The notes below the pieces were generated by a model, which was given only the letters and a program-made list of their open reading frames with translations, did no database searches and had not been told where the DNA came from. This document shows positions 24,619 through 32,314 of a DNA stretch of 38,097 bases, in pieces (positions within the stretch are counted from its first letter, which is position 1; every line of letters starts with the position of its first letter). Both the position numbers and the translations under genes were made by a program. Source of the stretch: Streptomyces sp. AcH 505 (GTDB lineage Bacteria > Actinomycetota > Actinomycetes > Streptomycetales > Streptomycetaceae); NCBI RefSeq assembly GCF_000818175.1, contig NZ_JTIY01000002.1, positions 632,849 through 670,945 on the forward strand, given 5' to 3'.

Positions 24619-25219
24619 CGGCGGAGGCCGGGCGCAGGGCGTACACGAGGAGGTCGAGCAGCCGTCCGGTCTGCTCCGGTGTGCTGCTCGCCGCCGTCGA
24701 GAGGAAGACGCCGAGCATCATCGCGGTGACGTCGTCGGGGTCAACATCCGAGCGCAGCGTGCCCGTTCGCGCCCCGCGCGCGAGGATCGCGGCGATCCCC
24801 GCCGTGACGCGCTCGCGGGTGCTCGGCGTCGTGATCCGCCCGGAGGCCCAGCCGGCGCGCAGAGTCTCCGCCATCCCGCGCTTCGTCGCGATGAACGCCG
24901 CGTACCGGTTCAGCCAGGCGCGGAGCGCGACCTCCGGCGGGAACTCGTCCAGCAGGGTGGGGACGCTCGCCGTCACCGCGTCGAGTTCCGCGGTGTAGAC
25001 GGCCTCGACCAGCGCCTCGCGGGTGGGGAAGTGACGGTAGAGCGTGCCGATGCCGACGCCGGCCTCGCGTGCGACGGTCTCCAGCGCCACGGTGTCGTCG
25101 GCGGCGGCGAACGCGGCCCGGGCCACGGCGACCAGCTTCTCGCGGTTGCGCCGCGCGTCGGCGCGCACGGGACGGTCCCCGGCGGGCTCGCCGGCGCGAC
25201 CGGATGCGGACGGAGTCAA
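24590..25219 (-). CDS. TetR/AcrR family transcriptional regulator
   Basis: A 209-residue regulator. The helix-turn-helix spans about residues 20-70: ADARRNREKLVAVARAAFAA, then LETVAREAGVGIGTLYRHFPTREALVEAVY. The ligand domain (WLNRYAAFIATKRGMAETLRAGW, DDVTAMMLGVFLSTA) matches the actinomycete TetR group with TetR_C_33-like ends. The start is TTG at 25219, with GGAGGT 8 bases upstream; that Shine-Dalgarno lies inside the nearer operator palindrome, so protein binding there would block its own gene. It is divergent from the aldo/keto reductase at 25303. Its 3' end overlaps the response-regulator remnant by 29 bases. Confidence 0.88.
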   Translation of the reverse strand: MTPSASGRAGEPAGDRPVRADARRNREKLVAVARAAFAAADDTVALETVAREAGVGIGTLYRHFPTREALVEAVYTAELDAVTASVPTLLDEFPPEVALRAWLNRYAAFIATKRGMAETLRAGWASGRITTPSTRERVTAGIAAILARGARTGTLRSDVDPDDVTAMMLGVFLSTAASSTPEQTGRLLDLLVYALRPASAVTPPEGRRD

Positions 25220-25221
25220 AG

Positions 25222-25272
25222 CGGAGGTACCTCCGTTAGTGCTACTGTCGATGGAACGGAGGAACCTCCGTT
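25222..25272. promoter_or_regulatory. Two-site palindromic operator between TetR and aldo/keto reductase
   Basis: CGGAGG-TA-CCTCCG (25222-25235) and AACGGAGG-AA-CCTCCGTT (25255-25272) are perfect palindromes sharing the same half-site, with centres 35 bp apart. A plus-strand TACTGT -10 (25243-25248) lies between them, so the second site sits at the expected transcription start of the reductase gene. The first contains the Shine-Dalgarno of the TetR gene. Confidence 0.75.
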
Positions 25273-25302
25273 TCCCCCATCATCTCACGAGGACGGGTTT
25301 CC

Positions 25303-26247
25303 ATGACACCGAGCAGCAACCCATCTCCCGAGGTCACCACCGCCGGAGTGCCGCGCCCCGGAGGCAGCGGCCTGCTCGCGGGCGCCGCGGTCTCCCGGGT
25401 CGGCTACGGGGCGATGCAGCTGGAGCGGCTGCGCGAGGAGCGCCACACCGCCGTGGCGCTGTTGCGCCGCGCGGTCGAGCTCGGCGTCGACCACATCGAC
25501 ACCGCCGAGTTCTACGGCAACGGGCTCGTCAACGGGCTCATCCGGGAGGCGATCCGCCCCGAGGACGGCGTTGTCGTCGTCAGCAAGGTCGGCGCCGACC
25601 CCAACCCCGGAGGCCGCATCCCGCTGCGTCCCGCGCAGCGCCCCGAGGAACTCAGGGCGAGCGTCGAGGACAACCTCAAGAGCCTCGGCCTCGACCGGAT
25701 CCCGGTCGTGAACCTGCGGCGGATGGACACGGGCCCCGGGATCCGGCCCGAGGCCGACCAGGTGGTCGACATCGACGACCAGCTCGCCGTGATGGTCGCG
25801 CTGCGCGACGAGGGCAAGATCGGCGGGATCGGGCTGAGCAGCGTGACCCTTGAGAAACTGCGCCACGCGCTCCCCGCGGGCATCGTCTGCGTGCAGAACG
25901 CCTACAGCCTCGTGGCCCGCGGCGACGAGGACATGCTGGACCTCTGCCTCGCCGAGGGGATCGCCTGGGTGCCGTACTTCCCGCTCGGCGGCGCGTTCCC
26001 CGGCCTGCCGAAGGTGACCGAGGAGCCCGCGGTCCTCGCCGCCGCGCAGGCCCTCGACAGCACCCCGTCGCAGATCGGCCTCGCCTGGCTGCTCCGGCAC
26101 GCCCCGAACACCCTGCTCATCGCCGGCACCGCCGACGCCGGTCATCTGGAGCAGAACATCGCCGCCGGGTCCGTCGAGCTGGACGAGGCGACACTGGCCG
26201 AACTCGACGCCGTGCTGTCACGGCCGACGGACGTCTCCATCCGCTGA
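25303..26247 (+). CDS. Aldo/keto reductase, YdbC-like
   Basis: A 314-residue NADPH-dependent reductase. D66 (HIDTAEF), Y71 (FYGNG) and K95 (VSKVG) supply three catalytic residues; the usual histidine is replaced as in the paralogue at 18995 (PVVNLRRMD). The cofactor-binding end reads TLLIAGTADAGHLEQNIAAGSVELDEATL. It is about 25 residues longer at the N-terminus than the paralogue, with a Ser/Pro/Thr-rich start. ATG at 25303 follows GAGGA at about 9 bases. It is divergent from a TetR gene and controlled, by inference, through two palindromes at its promoter. Substrate unknown; small aldehydes or pyridoxal are plausible. Confidence 0.9.
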   Translation: MTPSSNPSPEVTTAGVPRPGGSGLLAGAAVSRVGYGAMQLERLREERHTAVALLRRAVELGVDHIDTAEFYGNGLVNGLIREAIRPEDGVVVVSKVGADPNPGGRIPLRPAQRPEELRASVEDNLKSLGLDRIPVVNLRRMDTGPGIRPEADQVVDIDDQLAVMVALRDEGKIGGIGLSSVTLEKLRHALPAGIVCVQNAYSLVARGDEDMLDLCLAEGIAWVPYFPLGGAFPGLPKVTEEPAVLAAAQALDSTPSQIGLAWLLRHAPNTLLIAGTADAGHLEQNIAAGSVELDEATLAELDAVLSRPTDVSIR

Positions 26248-26268
26248 CGGGCAGCTCCACAGGCCTAT

Positions 26269-26292
26269 CCGGGCAGGCACCGGCCTGCCCGG
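26269..26292. terminator. Hairpin terminator between convergent genes
   Basis: CCGGGCAGGC (26269-26278) and GCCTGCCCGG (26283-26292) form a perfect 10-bp stem with a 4-base loop. It lies between the stops of the aldo/keto reductase and the methyltransferase gene, and would work in both directions. Confidence 0.8.
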
Positions 26293-26320
26293 CGGCCGGC
26301 CGGGCCTCGGCCGGGGGAGA

Positions 26321-27184
26321 TCAGGACGTCTTCAGCGCGACGCCCGCCCAGATGGGCGCTTCGTCGTCACCCGGCACGGCCGCCAGAGCGCCGGGCGCAC
26401 CGCCGGGGGCCGCGTCCTCCAGGTCGGGGCGCCAGTGCTGGGGAACGACGAGCCCGGGATCGACGAGTTTCGTGCCGTCGAAGAACCTGAGCGCTTCCTC
26501 CTTGGTGTGGGCGTGCAGCGCCGTGCCCTCCTCGGCGAAGTCGCCCTCCAAACCGTCGGACCCCGCGGCCAGTTCGCGCGCCATGACGCTGATCACCAGA
26601 TAGCTGCCCGAGGGCAGCGCTTCGACCAGCGAGCGGACGATCGCGTGCGGATCGGCCTCCTGGGGGAGCCAGTGCAGCAGCAGGCACATCGTCATGGCGA
26701 TCGGCTGCGTGAGATCCAGCGTGTCGCGCAGCGCGGGGGAGCCGAGGACGCTGCCCGGCTCGGTCACATCGGCCTGCACGTACGCGGTGCGCCCGGAGGG
26801 GTGGCTGACGTGCAGGGCGCGGGAGTGCGCGAGGACGATCGGGTCGTTGTCCACGTACACGACCCGGGTGTCCGCCGCCTCGGCCTGCGCCACTTCATGC
26901 AGGTGGGGGGCGGTCGGTATGCCCGTACCGATGTCGAGGAACTGCCGGACACCGGCCTCGGCCGCGAGATAACGGGTGGTCCGCAGCACGAAGGCGCGGT
27001 TGACCCGGGCGGCGGTCTGTGCCGTCGGCATCTTCGCGATCACTTCGGCGGCCATGGCCCGGTCCGCCGGATAGTTCGTCTTCCCGCCGAGCAGCACGTC
27101 GTACACACGGGCCGCGTGAGCCCGGTCGGTACGCAGGTCGACCGGCCGGCGTAAGTCGCCGTCCATCCAGCCGTCGTCGGCCAT
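26321..27184 (-). CDS. SAM-dependent methyltransferase (Methyltransf_19 / DUF574 family)
   Basis: A 287-residue class I methyltransferase of the actinomycete-specific Methyltransf_19 family. The N-terminus VDLRTDRAHAARVYDVLLGGKTNYPADR is diagnostic. Motif I is FLDIGTGIPTAPHLHEVAQ (about 86-104), motif II VVYVDNDPIVLAHSRAL; ITMT-like segments follow with LTQPIAMTMCLLLHWLPQEADP. Targets of this family are unknown, and paralogues are numerous in each Streptomyces genome. ATG at 27184 follows GGAGGG by 6 bases; the frame is open far upstream (to 27877) but that part is antisense of the membrane-protein gene. It is convergent with the aldo/keto reductase gene. Confidence 0.93.
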   Translation of the reverse strand: MADDGWMDGDLRRPVDLRTDRAHAARVYDVLLGGKTNYPADRAMAAEVIAKMPTAQTAARVNRAFVLRTTRYLAAEAGVRQFLDIGTGIPTAPHLHEVAQAEAADTRVVYVDNDPIVLAHSRALHVSHPSGRTAYVQADVTEPGSVLGSPALRDTLDLTQPIAMTMCLLLHWLPQEADPHAIVRSLVEALPSGSYLVISVMARELAAGSDGLEGDFAEEGTALHAHTKEEALRFFDGTKLVDPGLVVPQHWRPDLEDAAPGGAPGALAAVPGDDEAPIWAGVALKTS

Positions 27185-27406
27185 CGCGATCCCTCCCTGG
27201 AAGGTCAACTTCCCAAACTTTAGCGGCAGTACACGGCGCGCGAGGCAAGCGGCCCGGGTTCGGCCCGTTCCGGCGGGTGCCGTCCGCGTACCCGCTGACC
27301 GGCCGTCTGAGTGTCCGTACTCATGCGGCGCCCGACCGGCGGACGGATCATGGGACGTGTCCTCGCTTCCCGAGGGCACATTTCCGAAGGTGACGGGAGA
27401 CAAACG

Positions 27407-27748
27407 ATGCGCACCGACAAGCGCTGGTACCGACCGCTGGCGGCTGCCACGGACAACTGGGTCTCGCGCGGCTATCTGCTGGTGTTCGCGGCGGTGCTGG
27501 TGTGGGTCGTCGTGGACACCCTGTTCGTGCCCCATCAGGACGCTTCCTTCGCGGGGGTGTGGCCCTTCTTCCTGGCAGCGCCGACCAGCCTGCTGGTCCT
27601 CGCCCTGCCCGATCTGGACGCGTGGGCGATCCTGGTGAGCCTCGCGGTGGCCGCCTTCGTGAACGCCATGCTGCTGGGGCTGCTCGTACGGGCGCTGACG
27701 TCGTCGAGCCAGGGAGGCCGCGGCACCCAGCTCGGGAGCAGGACCTGA
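27407..27748 (+). CDS. Small membrane protein, SCO4225-like
   Basis: A 113-residue inner-membrane protein with three likely transmembrane helices: YLLVFAAVLVWVVVDTLFV, VWPFFLAAPTSLLVLALP and WAILVSLAVAAFVNAMLLGL. The combination VDTLFVPHQDASFAGVWPF then APTSLL is what I recall for the SCO4225 family of Streptomyces membrane proteins, whose function is not known. ATG at 27407 with GGGAGA 6 bases upstream is preferred over upstream in-frame starts from 27311. The C-terminal tail is short and polar. It is followed 141 bp downstream by an EF-hand protein gene with its own promoter-like sequence. Confidence 0.8.
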   Translation: MRTDKRWYRPLAAATDNWVSRGYLLVFAAVLVWVVVDTLFVPHQDASFAGVWPFFLAAPTSLLVLALPDLDAWAILVSLAVAAFVNAMLLGLLVRALTSSSQGGRGTQLGSRT

Positions 27749-27889
27749 ACAGCGCCTGACGGGTGACGGTTCGGGCATATGTGCTGGTGGGAGCGGGGGT
27801 ACCTGCCGACCTATAGTCACATTGTCCGCGCCGCGTAGGGGCGGTCGCCGGCGGTTCACGGTTCGGTTCGGCGCCAAGGGAGGCCGCTC

Positions 27890-28432
27890 ATGGCCAACGC
27901 GTTTCAGGAGCGCAAGCTCAGGGATATGTTCGCCGCGTTCGACGCGGACAGTGACGGCTACCTCCGCGAGGAGGACTTCAGGGCCCTCGTCGCCCGCTGG
28001 AGCCGACTACCGGGAGTGGGTCCGGGCACCGAGCTGCGCGCCCGGGTGGAGACCCTGCTGATGGGCTGGTGGGCGGCGCTGCTGGAAGTGGGCGACACCA
28101 ACGGCGACGGCGCGATCGACATGGGCGAACTGCTGGCGCTCGTGGACAAGTTGCCCGGTATGGTCGCCGACGTCACGGCGACAGCCGACACCGTCTTCGA
28201 GGCGGTGGACTCCAACGGCGACGGCGTCATCTCCCCGGAGGAGCACCGCAGGCTCGTCGAGACCTGGAACGGCCGGCCCGTGGACATGACGGGCGTCTTC
28301 GAACTCCTCGACCTGAACGGTGACGGCCATCTCAGCCGCGACGAATTCGCCCTGCTGTGGCGCCAGTTCTGGATCAGCGACGACCCGGTGGAACCGGGCA
28401 ACTGGCTCTGCGGCCGGTTCGCGATGAGCTGA
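27890..28432 (+). CDS. EF-hand calcium-binding protein (calerythrin-like)
   Basis: A 180-residue cytosolic protein with four canonical EF-hand loops: residues 18-29 (DADSDGYLREED), 69-80 (DTNGDGAIDMGE), 107-118 (DSNGDGVISPEE) and 141-152 (DLNGDGHLSRDE). Positions 1, 3, 5 and 12 carry suitable oxygen ligands in all four; loop 1 ends in Asp. The size and four-hand arrangement match calerythrin and Streptomyces CabB/CabD-type calcium buffers or sensors. ATG at 27890 follows GGGAGG by about 6 bases. A TATAGT -10-like hexamer lies at 27812-27817. No partner enzyme is adjacent, so buffer versus sensor cannot be decided. Confidence 0.93.
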   Translation: MANAFQERKLRDMFAAFDADSDGYLREEDFRALVARWSRLPGVGPGTELRARVETLLMGWWAALLEVGDTNGDGAIDMGELLALVDKLPGMVADVTATADTVFEAVDSNGDGVISPEEHRRLVETWNGRPVDMTGVFELLDLNGDGHLSRDEFALLWRQFWISDDPVEPGNWLCGRFAMS

Positions 28433-28521
28433 CCGCGAGGCCCCCACCGGCCTCCACTACGCTGCGGGGGATCGCGGACAGCTGTCGAGCCGCGCCGCCC
28501 CGCACCGTGAAGAGAGCAACC

Positions 28522-28914
28522 GTGGACCTTCCAGACGAACTTGTCGCGCTGCTGCGCCGTCCGAGCACCTGCTATCTCGCCACGCTGATGGCGGACGGCT
28601 CGCCCCAGCTCACCCAGACCTGGGTGGACACGGACGGCCGGCATGTCGTCATCAACAGCGTGGAGGGCCACGTCAAGACGCGCAATGTGCGGCGTGACCC
28701 GCGCGTCGCCGTGACCGTCTCGGACCCGGAGAACCCGTCCCGCTTCTACCAGGTGCGCGGCGAGGTCGTGGAGGTCACGAACGACGGCGCCGCCGAGCAC
28801 ATCGAGACCCTGGCCCAGAAGTATCTGGGCGGTCCGTACCCGTGGTTCGGCGGACGGGACCAGGTCCGGGTGAAGTTCGTCATCGCCCCGCGGTCCGTGA
28901 GCGGCATCGCCTGA
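28522..28914 (+). CDS. PPOX-class F420-dependent oxidoreductase
   Basis: A 130-residue split-beta-barrel flavin/deazaflavin-binding protein. LPDELVALLRRPSTCYLATLMADGSPQLTQTWVDTDG is the start typical of actinobacterial F420-type members, followed by VVINSVEGHVKTRNVRRDPRVAVTVSDPENP and VRGEVVEV. The protein ends after VRVKFVIAPRSVSG. These enzymes use reduced F420 or bind F420/FMN and reduce quinones, biliverdin or nitroaromatics; the substrate cannot be told. GTG 28522 gives the family start and has an AGAG tract upstream; GTG 28507 is an alternative. Downstream a 15-bp hairpin separates it from the convergent DUF4232 gene. Confidence 0.9.
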   Translation: MDLPDELVALLRRPSTCYLATLMADGSPQLTQTWVDTDGRHVVINSVEGHVKTRNVRRDPRVAVTVSDPENPSRFYQVRGEVVEVTNDGAAEHIETLAQKYLGGPYPWFGGRDQVRVKFVIAPRSVSGIA

Positions 28915-28923
28915 CGACGTACG

Positions 28924-28962
28924 GTGGCGTCCCGCGACAGTGACACGGTCGCGGGACGCCAC
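28924..28962. terminator. 15-bp perfect hairpin terminator
   Basis: Arms 28924-28938 and 28948-28962 are perfectly complementary over 15 bp with a 9-base loop, directly after the PPOX stop and before the stop of the convergent DUF4232 gene. Confidence 0.85.
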
Positions 28963-29004
28963 CTGCGCGTCCGCGCACGCCGCGGACGGGACGTACGGGG
29001 GAGA

Positions 29005-29523
29005 TCAGGCGCCGCGCTGGACCGGCCCGACGAGGGTCCCGGCGGCCACCTTGAGGTTGCCGTCAGCGAAGGACGTGCCGGGGATCTGCCCGCCCGGAGC
29101 CTGCAACGTGAAGGCGACCTCGTCCGCCGAGGTCGCACGGCCCCTGTTCGGCACCTGAATGTCGAAGTGCACCGGATGCCCCGGGCCGAAGGTCACCGCG
29201 GTCCGCTGATTGCCGTAATGACCCGCGGTACCCCGGGTCGTCACGCCGTGGTGCGAGAAGCGTACGTCCGTGGGCGAACCGGCCAGCCTGCACGCGTCGT
29301 ACCCGCGTGGCGCGGTCAGCGTGACCCGGTAGTGGTGGTGGCCCGCACTGTTCGGCGCCTTGGCGATCTTCGCGAGATGGTTGGCCGGACGGCATGCGGA
29401 GGGGGCGGAACCGCCGGCGGCCGCGGCCGGTGCGGCCTGGGCGGCTCCCGCACCCGCGGCGCCCAGCAGTGCCGTGGCGGCGAGAGCCGCGGCGATCCTC
29501 CGGTTGATACGCATACGCGTCAT
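29005..29523 (-). CDS. Secreted DUF4232-like protein
   Basis: A 172-residue exported protein. ATG at 29523 has AAGGAGC about 6 bases upstream and opens a Sec signal peptide (MRINRRIAAALAATALLG, AQA|AP near residue 30). The mature part has the DUF4232 pattern of two cysteines (SACRPANHL, YDACRLAG) and VTFGPGHPVHFDIQVPN. Two features set it apart from the copies at the left end: a histidine cluster (AGHHHYRVTL) and a shorter linker. The role of the family outside the cell is unknown. It stands alone between convergent and same-strand neighbours. Confidence 0.82.
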   Translation of the reverse strand: MTRMRINRRIAAALAATALLGAAGAGAAQAAPAAAAGGSAPSACRPANHLAKIAKAPNSAGHHHYRVTLTAPRGYDACRLAGSPTDVRFSHHGVTTRGTAGHYGNQRTAVTFGPGHPVHFDIQVPNRGRATSADEVAFTLQAPGGQIPGTSFADGNLKVAAGTLVGPVQRGA

Positions 29524-29653
29524 GAACGCTCCTTGCCTTGCTCACTGGCCCCGCGGGTGCGCCCCGCCGGAACCATGGTCACGGCCATTCCTGCCCCCTG
29601 GCCCGCGTGCGGAATGTCTCAGAGTCGTCACAATGCTCCGTAATGTCATAGCT

Positions 29654-30829
29654 CTAGGGCGCCGGCACGGACCGGAGCGCCGGTTTTACCTTCGCCTGGA
29701 CGACGAGGTGTGTGCCGTACCCGGTCAGGCGCGGGGAACGGCCGTCGGCCGCCTCCCGGTACGCGGGTGAGCGGCGCGGCGCGGCCGTACCGGTGGCCCG
29801 GGGGCCACCGCGCGGGTCGACGGAGACCAGGCGTCCGCCCGAGATCCATACCGCCCTGGATCCGGCGAGTACGACGTCGTCACTCGTTCCTGTGGTCCGC
29901 CACAGCGTCCTGCCGGTCGTGATGTCGACGGCGGTCCAGTCGCCACCCACCGGATCCTCGGCGTTGACCGTGCGCAGCACCAGTACCCCGTCCGGCGAGA
30001 TCACCCCGCCGCTCGGCTTGTCCACCGGCCGAAGGAGCGTCCTGCGGAACGCGAGGGTGTCGGGGTCGATCCGTACGACCGGCGGGAACGTGTCACCGGC
30101 CGCGTCCCCGCTGGACGCGCAGACCAGGTACCCGGGGGCACTGATCAGGTCAGGACAGGGGTGGGAGACGTCGGACGTGGCGACGACCTTCCCGGTCTGT
30201 CCGTCCCGGGCGACGACCCGCGAGACGGTCCGGCCGACGGGCTCGACGGCGTACACCCGGCTGCCCAGGGCGACGGGCGAGGTCTCGGTGCTGGCGCGGT
30301 GCCAGAGCGGAGTCCCGTCCGAGGCGCGGTACGCGAACAGCGTCTGGGGCTCGGCGACGGTCGCACCGTACGTGGCGGCGTAGACGACACCGCCCGCGGC
30401 GGCCGGCGGGCCCACCGTACGGCCGGCGGGGTACGTCTTCGTCCACGCGGCCCGGCCGGTGGCCAGGTCGACGGCCCGCAGCGTGCGCCCGCCCGCCGAC
30501 ACGGCGCGGTCGCCGTCGACCGCCAACCCGGAGTTCCTGCCCGCCGGTCGGTCCGCGCCGGCGCGCCAGGCCACAGCGCCGGTCGAAGCGGAATGGGCGA
30601 CGGCGCCGGCCGGGGCCACCGGGCACACGATCAACCGGTCGGTGGTGCGGCAGTCGCCGGACGCCTCGGCCGCGCCGATTCCGACGACCCAGCCCCGCGC
30701 TCGGCTCCCGGGGCCGTGACTCCGGTCGCCCTGGCCCGGATCCCCCGACGTGCCCGCGCACCCGACGACGCACGCGAGCAGAGCGGCCGTCGCCAGTCGG
30801 CGCCCGCGCCGCCACACGTCCCGTCTCAT
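29654..30829 (-). CDS. PQQ-like beta-propeller lipoprotein
   Basis: A 391-residue membrane-anchored lipoprotein. The signal peptide ends in a lipobox, LLACVVGC|AG, at cysteine 24 or so. The rest is a chain of blade-like repeats of the PQQ/WD40-like type: TGAVAWRAGAD, DLATGRAAWTKTYPAG, ASDGTPLWHRAST, DGQTGKVVATSD, DITTGRTLWRTTG. It lacks the residues of true quinoprotein dehydrogenases, so it is more likely a binding or scaffold propeller than an enzyme. Two extra cysteine pairs (GDCRTTDRLIVC, HPCPDLISAPGYLVC) could be disulfides. Its ATG overlaps the stop of the NTF2-like gene by 4 bases, implying translational coupling. Confidence 0.88.
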   Translation of the reverse strand: MRRDVWRRGRRLATAALLACVVGCAGTSGDPGQGDRSHGPGSRARGWVVGIGAAEASGDCRTTDRLIVCPVAPAGAVAHSASTGAVAWRAGADRPAGRNSGLAVDGDRAVSAGGRTLRAVDLATGRAAWTKTYPAGRTVGPPAAAGGVVYAATYGATVAEPQTLFAYRASDGTPLWHRASTETSPVALGSRVYAVEPVGRTVSRVVARDGQTGKVVATSDVSHPCPDLISAPGYLVCASSGDAAGDTFPPVVRIDPDTLAFRRTLLRPVDKPSGGVISPDGVLVLRTVNAEDPVGGDWTAVDITTGRTLWRTTGTSDDVVLAGSRAVWISGGRLVSVDPRGGPRATGTAAPRRSPAYREAADGRSPRLTGYGTHLVVQAKVKPALRSVPAP

Positions 30830-31143
30830 GTGCGCCCCAGCGGGGCGCGTCGCGCGAGCACCTTGCGGAAGCGGATGCGCCAGCCCTCGTCGGTGCGCAC
30901 GGCGACGTCCTCGTAGGTCACGCTTCCGGTCGTGCCGTCCGCCCGCACGCCAATTCCCTTGGAGAGGGCGTGCACTTCACCGGAGCCGAGCCGGGTGAGA
31001 ACGACATCGAAGTCGGTGAGGTCGTAGACGACGTCCTCGGTGAACAACTCGCCGAGTCTGTCCAGCTCTCCGCTGTCGACGAGGTGACCGTGCATCGAGA
31101 TCAGGTCGGTGACGACGAAGCGATCCTCAGCTGAAAGTGTCAT
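30826..31143 (-). CDS. NTF2/SnoaL-like protein
   Basis: A 105-residue alpha+beta barrel protein of the nuclear transport factor 2-like superfamily (SnoaL_4-like): DRFVVTDLISMHGHLVDSGELDRLGELFTEDVVYDLTD, then VTYEDVAVRTDEGWRIRFRKVLARR. Members are polyketide cyclases, dehydratases, dioxygenase subunits or binding proteins; the D/H pattern fits the family but does not fix an activity. ATG at 31143 has GGGAGGG at good spacing and is preferred over an upstream GTG-like start at 31185. It is coupled by a 4-base overlap to the lipoprotein gene downstream, an unusual pairing of a cytosolic with an exported product. Divergent from a small basic protein gene. Confidence 0.87.
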   Translation of the reverse strand: MTLSAEDRFVVTDLISMHGHLVDSGELDRLGELFTEDVVYDLTDFDVVLTRLGSGEVHALSKGIGVRADGTTGSVTYEDVAVRTDEGWRIRFRKVLARRAPLGRT

Positions 31144-31245
31144 GGCAGCCCTCCCATCAAGACCCGTAGGCAACACGGAACTCACCGATTGTGCCAGGGG
31201 CCCGGGCCCGCGTTTGGTGCGTTGCCCCTCGGGCAGGCGATCATC

Positions 31246-31425
31246 ATGTCTTTCTTCAGCAAGTTGAAGCGCAAGCGGGCCGAACAGATCGAACAGCGCC
31301 GCACGGACGCCACCTTGAAGGCGGCGGCAGCCGGAGCCACCCCGGAGGAGGCCCGTCGGGCCGGCGAACGCGCGGCGCGCAGGGGCAACACGAACGCGGC
31401 GATCACCGGTTCGATCAACAGCTGA
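31246..31425 (+). CDS. Small basic hypothetical protein
   Basis: A 59-residue protein, unrecognised. It is strongly basic and helix-prone: MSFFSKLKRKRAEQIEQRR, then AAAAGATPEEARRAGERAARRGN, ending GSINS. The N-terminus looks like a short amphipathic helix and the centre like a charged helix, as in many small actinobacterial proteins. ATG at 31246 has only a weak G-rich tract upstream, so the start and expression are uncertain. It lies between the divergent NTF2-like gene and the convergent DUF899 gene (13 bp away). The GC pattern fits coding, and no larger gene overlaps, which supports it being real. Confidence 0.6.
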   Translation: MSFFSKLKRKRAEQIEQRRTDATLKAAAAGATPEEARRAGERAARRGNTNAAITGSINS

Positions 31426-31438
31426 ACCCTCCGGCCCG

Positions 31439-32236
31439 TCAGGCGTCGTACTCGTCCGGCAGGCGCATCGCCGGGCCGCCGACCTGGAGGCCCAGGGGGA
31501 CCGCGCGTCCTTCCGGTTCCTCCCAGGCCTCCTGGCGGCCCAGTGCGGTGAGGTCGAGGTAGTGGTAGCCGTTGTGGAACTCCTCGATGCCCCGGCCGAA
31601 CGTCGAGTACGTGTGGAAGACCTCGTCCCCGACGCGCAGGAACGTGCTGATGCCCGGCCAGTCGCCGCGCATCTCCTCCGACCACGGCATGCCCGCTGCG
31701 GCGAGTTCGGCCTCCGTGCGGTGGAAGACCCGCACCGGCGCCACGCGGTCGTCGACCGTCGCGTGGAAGTCGTAGTTGAAGTCGCTGCCGGCCGAGGAGT
31801 ACCACGGGAACGTCCACCCCATTCGCTCGCGGAACGCCGCGAGCGTCGGGTACGGCGCGCGGGTCACCGCGACCAACGTGGTGTTGCGGACGTGGAGTTG
31901 CCGCAGCCTGCCGATCCCGTCGGCCGCCGACGAGCAGCTTGAGCAGCCGGTGTCGCGGGGGTGTTCGGTGCCGTCGGCGTCGATGTCGAACATCCACATG
32001 AAGTGGTGCATGACCAGCTGCTGCCGGCCCTCGAACAGATCCAGCAGGCCGACCTGCCCGTCCGGGCCTTCGAAGGCGTACGGCTTGTCGACGCGCACCA
32101 TGGGCAGCCGGCGCCGTTCGGCGTTGAGCCGGTCGCGTGCCCGGGTGACGTCCTTCTCCTTGGCCAGCAGTTCCTTGCGGGCAGCGAGCCATTCCTCGCG
32201 CGACACGACCTCGGGCAGATTCGCCGGCGTCGTCAT
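31439..32236 (-). CDS. DUF899 thioredoxin-like protein
   Basis: A 265-residue DUF899 protein of the thioredoxin-like fold. Signatures: VVSREEWLAARKELLAKEK at the N-terminus, LPMVRVDKPYAFEGPDG, LVMHHFMWMFD, and later MGWTFPWYSSAGSDFNYDF and FHTYSTFGRGIE. DTGCSSCSSAADG holds a CxxC (C98, C101), matching the redox-active position of thioredoxin-like folds, although activity has not been established for the family as far as I know. ATG at 32236 with GGGAGG 6 bases upstream is better than an in-frame start at 32254. Divergent from the PEP-mutase-like gene. Confidence 0.9.
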   Translation of the reverse strand: MTTPANLPEVVSREEWLAARKELLAKEKDVTRARDRLNAERRRLPMVRVDKPYAFEGPDGQVGLLDLFEGRQQLVMHHFMWMFDIDADGTEHPRDTGCSSCSSAADGIGRLRQLHVRNTTLVAVTRAPYPTLAAFRERMGWTFPWYSSAGSDFNYDFHATVDDRVAPVRVFHRTEAELAAAGMPWSEEMRGDWPGISTFLRVGDEVFHTYSTFGRGIEEFHNGYHYLDLTALGRQEAWEEPEGRAVPLGLQVGGPAMRLPDEYDA

Positions 32237-32301
32237 CTTCGTCCTCCCGGTCACGGTCGGTCACAGCGGATGCTTCGCCTGGCGCCGGAACGACAGGCCA
32301 G

Positions 32302-32307
32302 TAGCGT
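32302..32307 (+). promoter_or_regulatory. Leaderless promoter -10 for PEP-mutase-like gene
   Basis: TAGCGT ends 7 bases before the ATG at 32315 and no Shine-Dalgarno is present, so transcription probably starts at or next to the start codon, as is common in Streptomyces. No clear -35 is visible. Confidence 0.45.
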
Positions 32308-32314
32308 CACTATC

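Noticed and set aside
22878..24998. 706-residue plus-strand open frame spanning several genes
   Set aside because: It crosses the oxidoreductase end, the multicopper remnant and the TetR gene in non-coding frames, with no recognisable domain.
27185..27877. N-terminal extension of the Methyltransf_19 frame
   Set aside because: The extension is antisense to the membrane-protein gene; the ATG at 27184 has a good ribosome-binding site and the family N-terminus.
31198..31209. GGGCCCGGGCCC palindrome upstream of the small basic protein
   Set aside because: A 12-bp all-GC palindrome is not improbable at this composition and is not paired with promoter elements.
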